Below, one piece after another: positions 17,270-25,953 of a stretch of DNA of 64,000 nt. Source of the DNA: Rhodospirillaceae bacterium UBA6219. GTDB taxonomy: Bacteria > Pseudomonadota > Alphaproteobacteria > Rhodospirillales > Magnetospirillaceae. The position numbers were made by a program, and so were the translations under genes. Location of the stretch: contig DISD01000050.1 of assembly GCA_002435715.1 (NCBI GenBank), forward strand, positions 27,855-91,854. Reading direction: 5' to 3'. Every line of letters begins with the position of its first letter. Within the stretch, counting starts at the first letter, position 1. The notes beneath the pieces were generated by a model, which searched no databases, was not told the DNA's origin, and was given only the letters and a program-made list of their open reading frames with translations.

Positions 17270-19204
17270 ATGGCCCACCCAGAAACCGCCCCCGCCGATC
17301 TTTCCAGACCGCTGGATTGGTCTTGGGCGACGGTCATGGTGGTCGACGACGAAGAAATCAATCGCGAATTGCTGGCCGGCATCGCGCGACGCCAGGGGGT
17401 GGGCCATGTGGTTCAGGCCAAGGACGGCCTGGATTGCCTCAGCCTTTTGGAACGCACCGCCCCCGATCTGATCATCCTTGATATCGTCATGCCCAACATG
17501 GACGGGTTCAGCACCTGCGTCCGCATCCGCCAGATGCCGCAATGGGCCGACATCCCCATCCTGGTGCAGACGGCGCTGACCTCACCCCAGGACGTGCTGG
17601 CCTGTTTCGAAGCCGGGGCTTCGGACGTGGTGGCCAAACCCATCCGCCCGGCCGAGTTGTCGGCGCGGATCCGCGTCCACCTGGAAAACCGCCGCATGGT
17701 GGGCACGCTGCGCGACGCCAATCTGCGCATCCACCGGGAAATGCTGGGCGCACGCGACATGCAGCGCACGCTGTTCCCGTCCCGCGCCGTGCTGGACGAC
17801 CTCTATACCCATCAGGGCCTGTGCGTGGAAGGCCGGGTCGAGCCGTTGGACGGCGTCGGCGGCGACATTTGGAACATCGTCCCCCTGGGCGATTCGTTGA
17901 TCGCGGTGATGCTGGCGGATTTTTCCGGCCATGGACTGATGGCGGCGTTGAACACCTTCTGGCTGCACGCCTTCATCACCCGCCAGACCGAAGCCATGCG
18001 GCAACCCGCCGAATTCCTGAAGCTGTTGAACGTTGCGCTGCGTGAAAACCTGATGCGCGGGCATTTCGCCACCTTCTTCTTCGGCTTGATCGACCTGGAC
18101 CGGGACGAACTGCATTGGTCCGGGGCCGGCGCCCCCAAACCGGTCCTGGTCATCGGCGACGAACGCTTCCAGTTGGACACCACCGGCCTGCCCCTGGGTT
18201 TGACCGACCGGGCGGCCTATAGCACCCATTCCGTCGCTTTTCCCCCCGGTGCCGGGTTGCTGTTGTTCAGCGACGGTTTGACCGATGTGAACATCGGCGA
18301 CGGCAGGAAAATGGAAGCCCATGGCCTGATGGACCGGCTGGGCCGTTATCAGTCCCCCATGATGGAAGCCGAGCTGAGCGATCTGTGGGACACCATTCTT
18401 CCGCCGGGAAGCTGCCACTTGACCGACGACACCACCGCAGTGTGGGTCCGTCGGCAACGCCCGAACAAGACGGAACGGCAGGACAACCGTTTCCTGGCAC
18501 TGTCCGGCATCGGGGTCCAACAGGCCACCCGCTGGGCCGCCCAGATGGCACTGCCCACCAAATCGGCCCCGCCCGAGGGCGGGCCCGGCCGCCCGGTGCA
18601 TGTCATCGCCAGGGGGGTGGACGAAGATTTGTCGGCGGCTTTCGGCACACCCTTCGCGGTGATCGTCGAAGCCACTGACGACCTGCTGGCGGCCGCCCCG
18701 CCGGAAGAATTGCTGCAGCCGCCGGGTGACCAACAGATCCTGGCTTCGCTGACCACGGCCACGGCGTATCGCCTGCCCTTGGCCATGATGTTCACCGAAT
18801 CCCTGTTCACCCAAGGTCTGATCGCCGAGGCCGCCAAGGGCGGCATCTTGTTGGCGCTTCAGGAAGCGGTGGCCAATTCCGTCGTCCACGGCAACCTGGA
18901 ACTGCACTCTCCCCGTCGCGCCTTCGAGAACATGCGGGCCTACTGGGCGGAAATCCGTAACCGTCTGGCCGATCCGGTCAAGGCCGATCGGCTGGTGACC
19001 CTGGATGCCCGGGTCCGTGACGGCCTGATCGTCATCACCGTCACCGACCAGGGACGCGGCTACAACCCCGATTCGGTGCAGGCCCGCGACCCGTCGCGCC
19101 CGCACGGCAAGGGTTTGAAGCTGATCAGCCAATTGTCCTTGGCCCGCGAAGTGGCGCAAGGCGGCCGTCAGCATATCCTGACCTTCGCCCGCGACCGCGC
19201 CTGA
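17270..19204 (+). CDS. Receiver-PP2C phosphatase-HATPase kinase fusion (HsbR-like partner-switching regulator)
   Basis: A 644-residue cytoplasmic protein. I start at ATG 17270 (MAHPET); an in-frame ATG at 17168 adds 34 residues without domain character. Residues 22-140 are a receiver with the acceptor D71 in LIILDIVMPNMDG and the usual VVDDEE and AKPIRPAEL. Residues 185-400 are a SpoIIE/RsbU-type PP2C phosphatase (GVGGDIWNI, LADFSGHG, FSDGLTD). Residues about 500-644 are an RsbW-like serine-kinase ATPase (LALQEAVANSVVHGN, then DQGRGYNPD and GKGLKLI). One protein can thus dephosphorylate and phosphorylate the divergent STAS protein, with balance set by phosphorylation of the receiver. The cognate histidine kinase is not obvious. 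Confidence 0.92.
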   Translation: MAHPETAPADLSRPLDWSWATVMVVDDEEINRELLAGIARRQGVGHVVQAKDGLDCLSLLERTAPDLIILDIVMPNMDGFSTCVRIRQMPQWADIPILVQTALTSPQDVLACFEAGASDVVAKPIRPAELSARIRVHLENRRMVGTLRDANLRIHREMLGARDMQRTLFPSRAVLDDLYTHQGLCVEGRVEPLDGVGGDIWNIVPLGDSLIAVMLADFSGHGLMAALNTFWLHAFITRQTEAMRQPAEFLKLLNVALRENLMRGHFATFFFGLIDLDRDELHWSGAGAPKPVLVIGDERFQLDTTGLPLGLTDRAAYSTHSVAFPPGAGLLLFSDGLTDVNIGDGRKMEAHGLMDRLGRYQSPMMEAELSDLWDTILPPGSCHLTDDTTAVWVRRQRPNKTERQDNRFLALSGIGVQQATRWAAQMALPTKSAPPEGGPGRPVHVIARGVDEDLSAAFGTPFAVIVEATDDLLAAAPPEELLQPPGDQQILASLTTATAYRLPLAMMFTESLFTQGLIAEAAKGGILLALQEAVANSVVHGNLELHSPRRAFENMRAYWAEIRNRLADPVKADRLVTLDARVRDGLIVITVTDQGRGYNPDSVQARDPSRPHGKGLKLISQLSLAREVAQGGRQHILTFARDRA

Positions 19205-19256
19205 TCCGGCCGCCGCAACGGCGGCGATCACCGAAATGTCACAGCCTTCTTACGCC

Positions 19257-19275
19257 GCTGTCGCGGTGACAGCGA
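19257..19275. other. Intergenic hairpin CGCTGTC/GACAGCG
   Basis: CGCTGTC and GACAGCG form a perfect seven-base inverted repeat around GCGGT, in the 131-base gap before the small secreted-protein gene. It could be a weak terminator remnant or an operator; there is no T-run. Confidence 0.25.
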
Positions 19276-19335
19276 TAGCCTTGGTCTTGAAACAACCCAC
19301 GCCCGATCATTCCGGGCGGGTAAGGAAGAAAGACC

Positions 19336-19620
19336 ATGAAGATCCTGATGACACCCCTGTTGTTGGCCGTCACCGTGGGCCTGACGCTCAGCGTTCCCCT
19401 GGCGGCCCATGCCGATCCCAAACACGGTCGTGGCCACCACGGCGGCTATGAGCGGGAATGGATCCCGCCGGGCCACCGCGTCGATCCCCGCCCCCGCGTG
19501 GTCTATCTGGAACCCGAACGCCCGCGTGTGGTGGTGGTGGAACGCAGCTATCGCCCGGTTTATGCGATTCCCGTGGCCGAACCGTCGATCAATGTGGTCA
19601 TCCCGCTGAACCTGCGCTGA
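19336..19620 (+). CDS. Small secreted His/Arg/Pro-rich protein
   Basis: A 94-residue exported protein. Residues 1-26 are a Sec signal peptide (MKILMTPLLLAVTVGLTLSV, cleavage after AHA). The mature part begins with a His-rich stretch (DPKHGRGHHGGYERE) that could bind metal, continues with an Arg/Pro/Val-rich low-complexity segment (RPRVVYLEPERPRVVVVE), and ends SINVVIPLNLR, which suggests a final beta strand. The ribosome site is AAGGAAG. No family is recognised. It is followed 17 bases later by another small secreted protein, so the pair are probably one operon. Confidence 0.6.
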   Translation: MKILMTPLLLAVTVGLTLSVPLAAHADPKHGRGHHGGYEREWIPPGHRVDPRPRVVYLEPERPRVVVVERSYRPVYAIPVAEPSINVVIPLNLR

Positions 19621-19637
19621 AAACACGAGGTCGGACG

Positions 19638-19937
19638 ATGAAGACCCAGACTCGCCTGCTGATCCTGTCCTGGGGCGCGTTCACACTCTTGGGCCAGCCG
19701 TTCGGCGCCCACGCCATGCCGCCCCGGATCGGCAGCGACCATGCCGTCCACGACGTCCGAACTCAGCCGGTGGTGCTGACCCCGGCAGGGACAGAAATCC
19801 CGTATCTGCCGTTCGAATGGTCTTATCACCAGCCGGTTTACCAATTCGACGCGGCCGAAGACCAAACGCCGCGTCTGTTGATACCGGTGCGGGGGCCGTC
19901 CACACAGCCCCCGCCCCGTTCCCAGCGTCACATTTGA
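19638..19937 (+). CDS. Small secreted protein, function unknown
   Basis: A 99-residue protein started at ATG 19638, with CGAGG about eight bases upstream. Residues 1-26 are a signal peptide (MKTQTRLLILSWGAFTLLGQ, cleavage after AHA). The rest is polar, Pro-rich and without cysteines, with the string PAGTEIPYLPFEWSYHQPVY in the middle and a Pro/Gln-rich end. No domain is recognised. The location directly behind another small exported protein suggests shared expression. Confidence 0.5.
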   Translation: MKTQTRLLILSWGAFTLLGQPFGAHAMPPRIGSDHAVHDVRTQPVVLTPAGTEIPYLPFEWSYHQPVYQFDAAEDQTPRLLIPVRGPSTQPPPRSQRHI

Positions 19938-19950
19938 TCCGCGCGCGACA

Positions 19951-19966
19951 AGATCGATGTCGATCT
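19951..19966. terminator. Possible weak bidirectional terminator between convergent genes
   Basis: AGATCG-ATGT-CGATCT is a perfect six-pair hairpin located between the convergent stops at 19937 and 19965. On the plus strand it is followed by AGCGGTTTTCC, so the T-run is short and displaced; function as a terminator is only tentative. Confidence 0.3.
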
Positions 19967-21326
19967 AGCGGTTTTCCTTGATGGTCTTGGCATACCAGTC
20001 AAAGGACGCTTTCGGTGTGCGGGTGCCGGTGGGGAAATCGACACGGATGATGCCAAAGCGGTTGCCGTAACCCGATCCCCATTCGAAATTGTCCAACAGC
20101 GACCAGATGAAATAGCCGCGAATGTCGGCGCCCTTGTCGATGGCGGTGCGCATGGCCTCGGTATAAAGCTTCAGATAGGTGATGCGGTAGAAATCGTCGA
20201 CCCGACCATTGGCGTCGGCGAATTCCTTGTCGTCGTCGCGCCCACAGCCGTTTTCGGTGATGTAGATGGGCATTCCATAGCGTTCGTGGGTTTCCATCAA
20301 CTGATCGGTGAACGCTTCGGGGAAAATTTCCCAGCCGATTTCCGGATGCGCCTCGGCGACTTTGACGTCGGCCCAGCCGAAACCCAGCTGCGAGTTGGGG
20401 TCGTCCTTGGCCCAGATGGGGCCGTAATGGTTCATTCCCACCCAATCCAGCTTGCGACAGATGCGCGCCATGTCGCCAGCCTGCACATAGGGTTCGTAAT
20501 CGGCCGCCACATTGGCCGGATAATGGCCCAGGATGTGGGGATCGGCGTAAACCCGGTTCCAATGGGCATCCAGGATGTCGGCGGCGCGGTGGTCGGCGGC
20601 GGAATTTTCATCGGCCGGATGGATGGGCTGCAGATTGTAGACACAGCCCACCGACGAATCGGGCACCCAGTGACGGATCACATCCACCGCCGCCCCATGG
20701 GCCAGGTTGACGTGATGACAGGCGGGGAAATAGGCGGCGCGGTCTTCCACCGCCGGCGCGCACCAGGTCATGGCATAGCCGAACAAGGTGCAGACATTGG
20801 GTTCGTTGAAGGTGGCGAAATGCTTCACCCGATCACCGAAGCGCCGCACCACCAAGGTGGAGTAATCGGCGAACCAGCCGACCACGTCGCGGTTGGTCCA
20901 GCCCCCCAATTCATGCAGACGCTGCGGTAAATCCCAGTGATACAGGCACAGCCACGGCGTGATGCCGGCTTCCAGCACTTGGTCGATCAGCCGGTCATAG
21001 AAATCCAGGCCCTTGTCGTTGATGGCACCGCGTCCGCGCGGCAACACTCGCGGCCAAGACACGGAAAAGCGATAGGCGTCGACGCCCAGCTTCTTCATCA
21101 ACGCCACGTCTTCGCCGTAACGATGATAGTGGTCGCAGGCGACGTCGCCGGTGTCACCGTTGGCGGTACGCCCTTGGGTGCGCGAATGCACGTCCCAGAT
21201 GCTGGGGCCACGACCGTCGATGGCGGCGGCACCTTCGATCTGATAGGCCGAGGTCGAAGCCCCCCAAACGAAACCGGGGCGCATTCCCAGCGGCAGGCGC
21301 TTGTCCTTGTGTTTGTCCTTGGCCAT
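19965..21326 (-). CDS. Beta-glucosidase, glycoside hydrolase family 1
   Basis: A 453-residue GH1 enzyme of standard length, without a signal peptide. The retaining-mechanism residues are visible: acid/base Glu175 in ATFNEP and nucleophile Glu358 in YITENG. The N-terminal family signature FVWGASTSAYQIEGAA is also present, as are YRFSVSWPRVLP and the substrate-site WSLLDNFEW near the C-terminus. It hydrolyses beta-linked glucosides or related sugars in the cytoplasm, so an importer for di- or oligosaccharides would be needed; none is adjacent. It is the last gene before the convergent small secreted-protein genes. Confidence 0.93.
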   Translation of the reverse strand: MAKDKHKDKRLPLGMRPGFVWGASTSAYQIEGAAAIDGRGPSIWDVHSRTQGRTANGDTGDVACDHYHRYGEDVALMKKLGVDAYRFSVSWPRVLPRGRGAINDKGLDFYDRLIDQVLEAGITPWLCLYHWDLPQRLHELGGWTNRDVVGWFADYSTLVVRRFGDRVKHFATFNEPNVCTLFGYAMTWCAPAVEDRAAYFPACHHVNLAHGAAVDVIRHWVPDSSVGCVYNLQPIHPADENSAADHRAADILDAHWNRVYADPHILGHYPANVAADYEPYVQAGDMARICRKLDWVGMNHYGPIWAKDDPNSQLGFGWADVKVAEAHPEIGWEIFPEAFTDQLMETHERYGMPIYITENGCGRDDDKEFADANGRVDDFYRITYLKLYTEAMRTAIDKGADIRGYFIWSLLDNFEWGSGYGNRFGIIRVDFPTGTRTPKASFDWYAKTIKENR

Positions 21327-21381
21327 TTCTTCCCTCGCGGCGTGAATTCTTTCCTTTACTCTACGCCGGCCGGGAACGCCG

Positions 21382-22251
21382 TCAACGCGCTTGGGCGCGC
21401 AACGACAAAATCACCTTGTCCAAACCGCGGAAAGCCGCAGCCAGTTCCACATGGGCTTCGCGCATGGCCCCGGCATCGGGACAGGGATGGCCACCCAGGC
21501 GGTTGGCCTGCAGCATGCGCACCGCCGCCGCCATGCTTTGGCCCTTGACGAAATCGGCCACCCTTTGGACGGCGGCGTAATGCACCGAGATGTTGGCGGC
21601 CAATTGCGGCGTGAACAGGAAGAACTGTCCCTGCGCGGCGCGAAAAGCGCAATCAATGCCCGCCATGGACACCACCGACGACACGAAAGACACCCCGGCA
21701 TCCACATTGGGGGGCAAAGGCACCGATTCGAAAGCCAGACGGCGGGTATCCAATTCGGTGGCCAGACTGGCGGCGACGGCGCGACGACGTTCGGCCTGTT
21801 CGCCCCGACGCATGGCCCGCAGGGTCAACGACCCGCCCGACATGGCCAGAATCGCCCCCAAGACCATGCCGATGACCGCCCCCCACCAGGGCACGGACGC
21901 CCCCTCGGTGATCACGGCAACCTTCTCGACCGGCGGCGGCGGCGCCACGGAAGGCGGCGGTGCGACAGGCAGCACGGGGGGGGCCACCGCCGCAGGTGCA
22001 GCCACCGCCGGCGGCGGTGGCGGGGCCGGCACCGGATCGGCGGCATTGGCGGGGGATTTGTCTTCGCCGTCCGCCGGACGCAAAGGCTGGAAGTCGGGAC
22101 GTTCCTCTTCGACCACCGGAACGACCGCTTCGGGGGCCGCCGTTTCGGGAACAACGACCGGTTGCGGCGTTTTCTCGGCATGGGGCGTTTGGGCCCAGGC
22201 CGGTGCGGCGATCAGGAACAAGGCGAAACCAAGCTGGCGAACAGACGTCAT
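21382..22251 (-). CDS. Exported Pro-rich single-pass membrane protein, function unknown
   Basis: A 289-residue protein, started at ATG 22251 where a signal peptide begins (MTSVRQLGFALFLIAAPAWA). Residues 35-125 are Pro/Ala/Val-rich and low complexity (PVPAPPPPPAVAAPAAV). A transmembrane helix follows (about 130-155, VPWWGAVIGMVLGAILAMS), and a cytoplasmic helical domain of about 125 residues contains RRAVAASLATELDTRR and the only two cysteines of interest. I do not recognise the C-terminal domain. The frame is open further upstream, but that part overlaps the kinase gene promoter region and lacks a signal. It lies 115 bases downstream of the four-PAS kinase gene on the same strand. Confidence 0.6.
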   Translation of the reverse strand: MTSVRQLGFALFLIAAPAWAQTPHAEKTPQPVVVPETAAPEAVVPVVEEERPDFQPLRPADGEDKSPANAADPVPAPPPPPAVAAPAAVAPPVLPVAPPPSVAPPPPVEKVAVITEGASVPWWGAVIGMVLGAILAMSGGSLTLRAMRRGEQAERRRAVAASLATELDTRRLAFESVPLPPNVDAGVSFVSSVVSMAGIDCAFRAAQGQFFLFTPQLAANISVHYAAVQRVADFVKGQSMAAAVRMLQANRLGGHPCPDAGAMREAHVELAAAFRGLDKVILSLRAQAR

Positions 22252-22366
22252 GAACAGTCCCATCCCCGGGGGCAAAGACGAAAGTGTCCAGACCATAGCC
22301 CAAGCCGAGCCCCGGCGAAACCACGGTTTGGGGCGGATTTCGACAAATAGAATTCCGCTTAGGGGA

Positions 22367-25309
22367 TCAACCGCGACGCCAGCTTTCCTCGCCATCCGTC
22401 GGCAACTCGGTGACCACCCTGGCACTGGGGAAGGTCAAGGTCACGGTGGTGCCCTGGTCGGGGACCGAAGTCAGGGTCATGTCACCGCCATGGGCTTGCA
22501 CCAAGGCCTTGGTCAGGGGCAATCCCAACCCCGTCCCTTCATACTTGCGCGACAGACGGGTGTCGGCCTGGACAAAGGGTTCCATCACCCGTTCCAGTTC
22601 TTCCGCCGACATGCCGATACCGGTATCCGAAACCTGGATCACCATGCCGCGTTGATCCAGTTCGGCGGCCACCAGCACCTGGCCACCTTCTTCGGTGAAC
22701 TTGACGGCATTGGACAACACGTTGAGCAGAATCTGCCGCATGCGCCGCTCGTCGGCCATAAGGAACGGGAACGAAGGCGGCAATTGCGACTTCACCGTGA
22801 TGTTGCCCGCCAAGGCGCGCTTTTCCATCATGCGGATCGAGGCGTGGATCAACGACGCCACGTCGACCACGCTTTCCGACAACTCGGTCATGCCGGCTTC
22901 GGCCTTGGACATGTCCAAGATGTCGTTGATCAGTTCCAACAGATGCATGCCGCTTTCGTGGACGTCATCGATATAGGACCGATAGGCCACCGGCTGTAAG
23001 GGGCCGAAAATCTCGTGCTTCATCAACTCGGAAAAACCGATGATGGCGTTCAGAGGGGTGCGCAATTCATGGCTGATATTGGCCAGGAAGGTGGCCTTGG
23101 CCCGGTTGCCGCGCTCGGCGGCGTCCTTGGCCTCGCGCAATGTGTCCTCGACCTTCTTGCGCCCGGTGATGTCGGTCAGGGTCAGGATCAGACCGCCGCC
23201 CGGCATGGGGGTGGAACGGACTTCCAGGACCAGGCCGCTGGGACGGGCGTGTTCGAACACCCGGGTCGGATTGCGCCGCAGGCGCTCCAAGCGGGAACGG
23301 ACCTTGGTCATGGACGATCCGGTGTTGCCGAATTCCCCATGAACGGCCAGATACAGCAGCAAACCTTCCAAGGTCGACATCTCGGTCTCGATGTCGCCTT
23401 CGGGCAAATCCAGCATGGTCCGCGCCTGGCAATTGAGCGCCACCAGACGTTCCTCGCCGTCGAACACCGCCACGCCCTGGCCCATGTTGTCGATGATGGC
23501 CTGACGCATGGACGATTGCGCCGCCAATTCCTGTTCATGGCGCTTCAACGGCGTGATGTCGGCGGCGGTGCCGCGATAGCCATAGAACTTGCCGTCGGCG
23601 TCGAAAGCCGGACGACCGGCCATTTCCACGTATTTGATGGCACCGCTGGCCAGATTGTGGATGAAGACGAAGCCACGGAAAGGACGGCGGGCGTTGATCA
23701 AAGCCTGCTGGACGTCCCAATCGTGGGGGTCTTCGCATTGGTCGGCCAGATCGGCGAAGGGGCGGCCGATGAAATAACCCGGCCCCACCCCCAGGACTTG
23801 CCGCACCCGGCCCGACACGAAGGTGAAACGCAGGTCGGTGTCCATTTCCCAGAACCAGTCCGACGCCGATTCGGCCAGATCGCGAAAACGCTGCTCGCTT
23901 TCCACCAAGGCGTCTTCGACCCGCTTGCGGTCGGTGATGTCGCGCACCAGACCGATGAAAGTGGTCATGCCGCCCTGGTTCATCCGGGTGACCGCCAGCT
24001 CCAGCGGGAACACCGTGCCGTCCTTGCGCAGCCCCTTGACCTGACGGCCGATGCCGATCACCCGGGCCTGACCGGTTTCGGCGAAACGCTTCAAATAGCC
24101 GTCATGTTCGGAATGGAACGGCTCGGGCATCAGCATGTTGACGTTGCGCCCCAGCACCTCGTCGGCGCCATAGCCGAAAATACGTTCGGCGGCGGCGTTG
24201 AACGACAGGACCGAAGCGGTGTCGTCGATGGTGATGATGCCGTCCACCACCGTGTTCATGATGCCGCGCAGCCAGGTCAGGCTTTCGTGCAACGAAGTGG
24301 TCATCTGCCGCCGCGCGGTGACGTCGCGCAAAATGCGCAGATGGCCGCCATCGGCGGTGGGATAGACGTTGATCGCCACCCAGCGGCCGTCGAACAGCTC
24401 GGCCTCGCAGCCTTGCACCGCCGGCACCGCATGGTCGGTCAACTTGGCCGAGCGCACCACTTCACATTCCTGGCGCACCACGCCACGCTCGAATTCGGCG
24501 TCCAGGATGTCTTGGAACAAGCGGCCGGGCTTGATCACTTCCGACACCGGAGCCATGAACTGACGATACAGGTCGTTGGCGGTGACCAGCCGGTCGCGCG
24601 GGTCGAACAGGGCGACACCGTCCTGGATGCTGGACAACGCGTCCACCAGACGGGCCTGCGACAAATTGGCGCGTTGGCCTTCGCTTTCCGCCACCGCCTG
24701 CTGACGCATCACCACTTCCAGCAGCAAGGCCAGGGCCATCAGCACCGACAGGATCTGGGCGACGAACAATCCCCAGACCGCCAAGGCATGGTCGCCGTTC
24801 AGGATCGGCGACACCAGCATGACCACGCCCAAGCCGGCGAAGGACAGGGCGGCCAGGGCGTTGGCCCCCACATGGCCGCGCCGCTGCCGGGGCATGCGGA
24901 AATACCAGGCGGCCAGCAACAACGGACCACCACCCAGCCCCAAGACAGGCAAGTCCTGGGGCAACAAGCCATCGGCACGCCCCAGATGCACCAACACCGA
25001 CCACACCCCGGCGACCTGCAACCCCCCCAGCAGCAACGCCCCCGACACCGACCGTCCCGACAGGGACAAGGCGCCACACAGGGTCAGCCCCGCCGAAAGC
25101 GCGTGCCCCACGTCGGCCAGGTCGGCCAGGACCGGATTGCCGCCCCCCAGCAGCAAGGCACGCCCCAGTGCTTCCAACAGGAAGGCGGGAGCCCACCAGC
25201 CATAGGCCTTTGGGGCGTTGGGCAGGGTCCAGCCGTAAAGGGTGGCGGCGGCCAAGACGGCCGCCCCCATTACCCCCCCCAGCAAAGACGCCTGCAACGT
25301 GAAGTCCAT
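22367..25309 (-). CDS. Membrane histidine kinase with four PAS domains
   Basis: A 980-residue sensor kinase. Residues 1-205 contain about seven hydrophobic helices resembling an integral-membrane sensor domain. Four PAS-type domains follow: about 225-335, 345-465 (the FixL-like TVVDGIITIDDTASVLSFN with ERIFGYGADEVLGRNVNMLMPEP), 470-595 and 600-715. The HisKA region has phospho-acceptor His747 in ISHELRTPLNAIIGF. The ATPase domain (about 850-965) is intact: NVLSNAVKF, SDTGIGMS, and EGTGLGLPLTKAL. There is no receiver domain and no adjacent response regulator, so its partner must be elsewhere. The second PAS has the MLMPEP motif of haem-PAS proteins, but the haem-ligating His is not confirmed. 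Confidence 0.92.
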   Translation of the reverse strand: MDFTLQASLLGGVMGAAVLAAATLYGWTLPNAPKAYGWWAPAFLLEALGRALLLGGGNPVLADLADVGHALSAGLTLCGALSLSGRSVSGALLLGGLQVAGVWSVLVHLGRADGLLPQDLPVLGLGGGPLLLAAWYFRMPRQRRGHVGANALAALSFAGLGVVMLVSPILNGDHALAVWGLFVAQILSVLMALALLLEVVMRQQAVAESEGQRANLSQARLVDALSSIQDGVALFDPRDRLVTANDLYRQFMAPVSEVIKPGRLFQDILDAEFERGVVRQECEVVRSAKLTDHAVPAVQGCEAELFDGRWVAINVYPTADGGHLRILRDVTARRQMTTSLHESLTWLRGIMNTVVDGIITIDDTASVLSFNAAAERIFGYGADEVLGRNVNMLMPEPFHSEHDGYLKRFAETGQARVIGIGRQVKGLRKDGTVFPLELAVTRMNQGGMTTFIGLVRDITDRKRVEDALVESEQRFRDLAESASDWFWEMDTDLRFTFVSGRVRQVLGVGPGYFIGRPFADLADQCEDPHDWDVQQALINARRPFRGFVFIHNLASGAIKYVEMAGRPAFDADGKFYGYRGTAADITPLKRHEQELAAQSSMRQAIIDNMGQGVAVFDGEERLVALNCQARTMLDLPEGDIETEMSTLEGLLLYLAVHGEFGNTGSSMTKVRSRLERLRRNPTRVFEHARPSGLVLEVRSTPMPGGGLILTLTDITGRKKVEDTLREAKDAAERGNRAKATFLANISHELRTPLNAIIGFSELMKHEIFGPLQPVAYRSYIDDVHESGMHLLELINDILDMSKAEAGMTELSESVVDVASLIHASIRMMEKRALAGNITVKSQLPPSFPFLMADERRMRQILLNVLSNAVKFTEEGGQVLVAAELDQRGMVIQVSDTGIGMSAEELERVMEPFVQADTRLSRKYEGTGLGLPLTKALVQAHGGDMTLTSVPDQGTTVTLTFPSARVVTELPTDGEESWRRG

Positions 25310-25370
25310 AGCGGAACCTTCCCTTGGGTCCTACCGCCCCCCGACGGCCCCCCAAAACATGCGTGTCAGG

Positions 25371-25895
25371 TTAGTCGTCGTACGACACCAGGGTCGAACA
25401 CGGCACCCCCATGTCGGACAAACGCTTGCGGCCCGGCAGGAAGTTCAGTTCGATGATGGCGGCGGCACCGGTGACGTCGGCGCCGATCTTGCGCAGCAAT
25501 TCGACACCGGCGCACATGGTGCCGCCGGTGGCCAGCAGATCGTCCAGGATCACCACTTTCTGCCCCTTGGCGATGGCGTCTTCCTGAATTTCGATGGTGT
25601 CGGTGCCATATTCCAGGGCGTATTCGTGGCGAATGGTCTTGCCCGGCAACTTGCCCTTCTTGCGCAGCATGACGAAACCGCAACCCAACTTCAACGCCAA
25701 CGGCGCGGCAACCAGGAAACCACGGGATTCGACGCCGGCCAGAATGTCGGGCTGGAACTTGCGAACGTCGTTGGCCAGGCGCCCCATGGCCACCGACCAA
25801 GCGTCGGAATGGGCCAACAGAGTCGAGATGTCATAGAAAAGAATACCCGGCTTGGGAAAATCTGGAATGCCGCGAATATGGTCCTTGATGTTCAT
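25371..25895 (-). CDS. apt: Adenine phosphoribosyltransferase
   Basis: A 174-residue enzyme that condenses adenine with PRPP to form AMP in purine salvage. The type-I phosphoribosyltransferase PRPP loop is VVILDDLLATGGTM (about residues 119-132), and the N-terminal family pattern IRGIPDFPKPGILFYDIS is diagnostic of Apt. VESRGFLVAAPLAL is also conserved. It lies downstream of the heptosyltransferase gene (58-base gap) and upstream of the large kinase gene, all on the minus strand; whether they share a transcript is unclear. Confidence 0.95.
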   Translation of the reverse strand: MNIKDHIRGIPDFPKPGILFYDISTLLAHSDAWSVAMGRLANDVRKFQPDILAGVESRGFLVAAPLALKLGCGFVMLRKKGKLPGKTIRHEYALEYGTDTIEIQEDAIAKGQKVVILDDLLATGGTMCAGVELLRKIGADVTGAAAIIELNFLPGRKRLSDMGVPCSTLVSYDD

Positions 25896-25953
25896 GACGG
25901 GAAACCCCTGAATCTGTATGGCGATTGAAAAGTAACCCCAACCGGGCGCGGGG

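Noticed and set aside
23015..25456. An 813-codon open frame on the plus strand opposite the four-PAS kinase
   Set aside because: It is antisense to a gene with clear PAS, HisKA and HATPase domains; translation is His/Gln-rich low complexity.
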